This document shows, one piece after another, positions 61,173-64,000 of a DNA stretch of 64,000 nt (the stretch's first letter is position 1; each line of letters starts with the position of its first letter). Where the stretch lies: contig NZ_CP159831.1 of NCBI RefSeq assembly GCF_047730075.1, positions 806,001-870,000 of the forward strand. Direction: 5' to 3'. The position numbers and the translations under genes were made by a program. The stretch is from Njordibacter sp905182035 (GTDB lineage: Bacteria; Pseudomonadota; Gammaproteobacteria; Pseudomonadales; Balneatricaceae). The notes under the pieces are model-generated. The model was not told where the DNA came from and searched no databases. It was given only the letters and a program-made list of their open reading frames with translations.

Positions 61173-62201
61173 ATGAACGATCAAACCAATCGCCGTAAAC
61201 GGCAACACATAGAAGTCATCGGTCGTGATGAGGGCGTAGAGCGCAATGGCCGTTTTTTTGATGCGATACAGCTACAGCATCGAGCCATGCCAGAAATTAA
61301 TTTGCATGACGTTGATCCAAGTATAGAAATTATGGGCAAGCGGCTGAGTTTCCCTTTGTTGATTTCATCTATGACTGGTGGTGACGATGCCCTAGTGGGT
61401 AAGGTTAATCAACATTTGGCAGAGGCAGCACAAATTACTGGTGTGGCTATGGGTGTTGGTTCACAGCGAGTGATGTTAGAAGATACTAAAGCTCAGGCCA
61501 GCTTTGATTTGCGCCGTTATGCGCCAGATGCACTCTTGTTTGCTAATATGGGTGCCATTCAGCTTAATAATGGCATGGCGTCAGATCAGCTACAGCAGGC
61601 CATTGACGTGTTAGCTGCAGATGCTATTTTCCTGCACCTAAACCCGTTGCAAGAAGCAGTGCAACCCGAAGGTGATACTAATTTTGCTAATTTGGCCCAA
61701 GCTATTGGTCATGCACAAACTCAACTTAACGTGCCAGTAGTACTTAAAGAAGTTGGAGCAGGCCTGAGTGTGGCCGATATAGAGTTAGGTTTACGACACG
61801 GTATTCAGTGGTTTGACGTAGCGGGACGTGGCGGCACTTCATGGGCGCGTATTGAACAACAGCGCCGTGAAGATGCGCATACCCTAGGGTTTACACTGCA
61901 AGATTGGGGCATACCTACGCCTTTAGCTATGAAAAATGCCCGCCCATATATGCAGCAAGCAAATTTCATTGCCAGTGGCGGCTTGCGTAATGGGCTAGAC
62001 TTGCTAAAGAGTGTTATAATGGGCGGCTGTTTAGGTGGTATCGCTAAACCGTTTTTGGCGCCGGCCATGGAATCTACCTCTGCTGTAGTTGATACTATAG
62101 AGGCCTTGAAAAAAGAGTTTGTCACCGCCATGTTTTTGTTATCTGCAAGTAATGTAGATGATTTGCACTTAAATGATTCGTTAGTGCTTAGTGAAAGTTA
62201 G
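61173..62201 (+). CDS. fni: Type 2 isopentenyl-diphosphate isomerase
   Basis: A 342-residue FMN enzyme that interconverts IPP and DMAPP. LLISSMTGGDDALVGKVNQHLAEAAQ, GVGSQRVMLED, LKEVGAGLS, VAGRGGTSWARIEQQR and the FMN-phosphate-loop IASGGLRNGLDLLKS are typical. Unrelated to the E. coli Nudix-type Idi; type 2 enzymes often travel with the mevalonate pathway. ATG directly after the mvaA stop. Confidence 0.96.
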   Translation: MNDQTNRRKRQHIEVIGRDEGVERNGRFFDAIQLQHRAMPEINLHDVDPSIEIMGKRLSFPLLISSMTGGDDALVGKVNQHLAEAAQITGVAMGVGSQRVMLEDTKAQASFDLRRYAPDALLFANMGAIQLNNGMASDQLQQAIDVLAADAIFLHLNPLQEAVQPEGDTNFANLAQAIGHAQTQLNVPVVLKEVGAGLSVADIELGLRHGIQWFDVAGRGGTSWARIEQQRREDAHTLGFTLQDWGIPTPLAMKNARPYMQQANFIASGGLRNGLDLLKSVIMGGCLGGIAKPFLAPAMESTSAVVDTIEALKKEFVTAMFLLSASNVDDLHLNDSLVLSES

Positions 62202-62254
62202 TCTCAGATATTTATACTTCATTAAGTTTGTAGCAGGGAAGGTCGAGAAGTTAT

Positions 62255-63436
62255 ATGCCCGTTGGTATTGATGATATAAGTTTTTATACCGCTAATTTTA
62301 GCCTAGATTTGCAAGAGCTAGCGGCCAACAATGGCTCCAATGCCGCCAAGTACACTGTTGGCATAGGCCAAGAGCGTATGAGTGTGCCCGGCGCCGACGA
62401 AGATGTAGTCACCATGGCAGCCAATGCCTGTGTGCCTTTATTAGAAGGTATGAAGACACGAGGTGAAGACTCAAACGCTATTAAAACTATCTTGTTTGCC
62501 ACAGAAACAGGTATCGACCAATCCAAGGCCGCTGGAGTATATTTACACTCTCTGCTAAAGTTTAGCCCACGTTGCCGCGTGGTTGAACTCAAACAAGCCT
62601 GTTATAGCGCTACTGCAGCCTTGCAACTCGCAACAGCATGGGTTGCCCGTAAGCCTAAAGAAAAAGTATTGGTCATCGCTTCTGATATTGCTCGTTATGA
62701 GCGCCAAACACCTGGTGAAGCGACTCAGGGCTGTGGTGCTGTTGCTATGATAGTGAGCGCTAACCCGAGGCTCATTGTGCTTGATTCTGAGACTGGAATT
62801 CACACGGAAGATGTGATGGATTTTTGGCGTCCTAACTATCGCTCAACCGCCTTAGTAGATGGTAAATATTCCACCAAGGTATATTTACGTTGTGTACGTT
62901 CTGCATGGCAAGATTTTCAGCAACAAAGTGATTTGAAATTTGCTGATTTTGATTATTTCTGTTACCACTTACCATTTAGTCGTATGGCTCAAAAAGCCCA
63001 CAATCACCTTGCTAATGGCAATGCTCACGAACTCAGCACCAAAACTTTAGAAGACCAAATTTCCTCTAGCCTTATTTATAATCGTATCACTGGCAACAGC
63101 TATACGGCTGCTATGTATATTGGGTTTATTTCTTTGCTAGACAATACCGCTGCTAATTTGGCTGGTAAACGTATTGGTTTCTTTAGCTATGGCTCTGGCA
63201 GCGTGGGAGAATTTTTTACGGGCACCCTTGTAGAAGATTATCAAGACATGCTGCATCAGCAGGGTCACCAGTCCATGCTTGAATCACGACAGCCACTAAA
63301 TTATGCCGACTATCAGAAAATGTACGCATTTGAAGTGCCTACAGATGGTGGTGATCACGAGTTTGAGCATCAAACCAACGGTAAATTCCGCTTAACAGGT
63401 ATTAGCCAACATAAACGCCTTTATCAGGTGCGATGA
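62255..63436 (+). CDS. mvaS: HMG-CoA synthase
   Basis: A 393-residue thiolase-fold enzyme condensing acetyl-CoA with acetoacetyl-CoA. The catalytic Cys is in VELKQACYSATAAL, the His in FDYFCYHLPFSRM, and the general-base Glu in ATETGIDQSKA. Bacterial mvaS size. GGGAAGG/GAG lies upstream of ATG 62255. The stop overlaps the mevalonate kinase start (ATGA). Confidence 0.96.
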   Translation: MPVGIDDISFYTANFSLDLQELAANNGSNAAKYTVGIGQERMSVPGADEDVVTMAANACVPLLEGMKTRGEDSNAIKTILFATETGIDQSKAAGVYLHSLLKFSPRCRVVELKQACYSATAALQLATAWVARKPKEKVLVIASDIARYERQTPGEATQGCGAVAMIVSANPRLIVLDSETGIHTEDVMDFWRPNYRSTALVDGKYSTKVYLRCVRSAWQDFQQQSDLKFADFDYFCYHLPFSRMAQKAHNHLANGNAHELSTKTLEDQISSSLIYNRITGNSYTAAMYIGFISLLDNTAANLAGKRIGFFSYGSGSVGEFFTGTLVEDYQDMLHQQGHQSMLESRQPLNYADYQKMYAFEVPTDGGDHEFEHQTNGKFRLTGISQHKRLYQVR

Positions 63437-64000
63437 CCGCATCTGACTCTATGGCCTCCCAAATGTCTTCGGCCTCTCCAGCACGGCCCGCTTGCACTCG
63501 TGTAAGGGTGCCAGGTAAAGTTATTATTAGTGGTGAACATGCGGTTGTTTATGGCGCTCCTGCCTTAGCATGTGCCATTAAAAAATACGCCTTTGCTAAA
63601 GTCACTAACAGCAATTTACTGGGGGTTCACCTTAAGGTCCCTGAATTTGATATTGATCAACAATTCAGTAATTTGCAACTTTCTCAGTTAGGTCAGCAGA
63701 CCCAGTTTCGCCATCAGCAATACCTCACTGCCTCAGGCCTTTTATCGAACGTGGTCTCTAACCCGGTGGAGTTTTTTGCAGCGGCCATAGGTGCTAGCGG
63801 CCTTGTTGATGTATTATTAAATCAGCAGGGCCTAGTTATAGAACTCACCATGGATCTAGCTACTGGTGGTGGCATGGGCTCGTCAGCGGCTTTGGTTGCC
63901 GCCATGTTGGCAGCGGCCTTTAAACATTTGGGTCAGCCCTTAACTCCTAAAGAACTTATCTCAAAAACGACTCAAAGTGAACAGTGGCAGCATGGCCGCT
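63433..64000 (+). CDS. Mevalonate kinase, 5' part
   Basis: A GHMP kinase running off the window after 189 codons. VRVPGKVIISGEHAVVYGAPALA is the N-terminal substrate region and LATGGGMGSSAALVAAM the glycine-rich ATP loop (GGGMGSSAA). The order after mvaA-fni-mvaS makes mevalonate kinase much likelier than phosphomevalonate kinase or the diphosphate decarboxylase, which should follow beyond the edge. ATG 63433 overlaps mvaS; a Ser/Ala-rich start of about 25 residues precedes the fold, so ATG 63451 or 63463 could be the true start. Confidence 0.88.
   Translation, partial: MTASDSMASQMSSASPARPACTRVRVPGKVIISGEHAVVYGAPALACAIKKYAFAKVTNSNLLGVHLKVPEFDIDQQFSNLQLSQLGQQTQFRHQQYLTASGLLSNVVSNPVEFFAAAIGASGLVDVLLNQQGLVIELTMDLATGGGMGSSAALVAAMLAAAFKHLGQPLTPKELISKTTQSEQWQHGR

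Overview
The window is a chromosomal segment of a gammaproteobacterium and is almost entirely housekeeping. The gene order from the nif3-like gene, zapG and zapE through rplM-rpsI, petABC, sspAB, dolP-diaA-yraN-lpoA, rsmI, rnpB, the mraZ-to-lpxC division and wall cluster, secA, argJ and mutT is, from memory, the order found in Pseudomonas and relatives. Meso-diaminopimelate-type MurE, LpxC, KdsA, class Ia NrdAB with YfaE, SspAB and LpoA all fit a Gram-negative gammaproteobacterium. The species cannot be named from sequence alone. A mevalonate pathway cluster at the right edge is unusual for the class and is the best taxonomic handle.

Layout. 1-2224: nif3-like gene (5' end cut off), zapG, zapE. 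2271-3390: L13/S9 operon with promoter and terminator. 3435-6179: cytochrome bc1 operon, with a one-base frameshift in the Rieske gene. 6223-7450: sspA-sspB with a structured leader and a perfect bidirectional terminator. 7464-11167 (minus strand): diaA-type SIS protein, dolP, yraN, lpoA. 11298-14590: rsmI, rnpB RNA, a Nudix gene, a YgjP-type metalloprotease and a GntR regulator. 14641-32745: the complete dcw cluster, with MraZ operator, ending at lpxC and its terminator. 32856-37232: secA, argJ, mutT. 37229-43042 (minus strand): gcvH, gcvP and an MFS protein with an unusual repeat tail. 43274-45123: an XRE-cupin regulator and gcvT. 45155-49498: sbcB, a YqaA-like gene, yaaA, a P-loop kinase, kdsA. 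49701-53603: the nrdAB-yfaE operon with two NrdR boxes. 53619-58657: class II DAHP synthase, a response regulator with a sensorless histidine kinase, metR, argF. 58867-59901: grxD and a 2-Cys peroxiredoxin. 60013-64000: mevalonate operon (class I-like HMG-CoA reductase, type 2 IPP isomerase, HMG-CoA synthase, mevalonate kinase cut by the window end).

How it works together. Most of the window builds and divides the envelope: MurE/F/D/C, Ddl, MraY and MurG make lipid II; FtsL, Q, A, Z, W and I form the divisome; LpoA, DolP, LpxC, KdsA and SecA serve the outer membrane and export. The glycine cleavage genes are split around one regulator, and both promoter regions carry the same half-sites. I see no CRISPR array, prophage, insertion sequence, tRNA or defence island. 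The points most worth checking are the petA frameshift, the mevalonate operon and its palindromic promoter, the gcv operators, the MFS repeat tail, the sensorless kinase, and the long inverted repeats at convergent gene ends. I did not find a convincing wholly new system.
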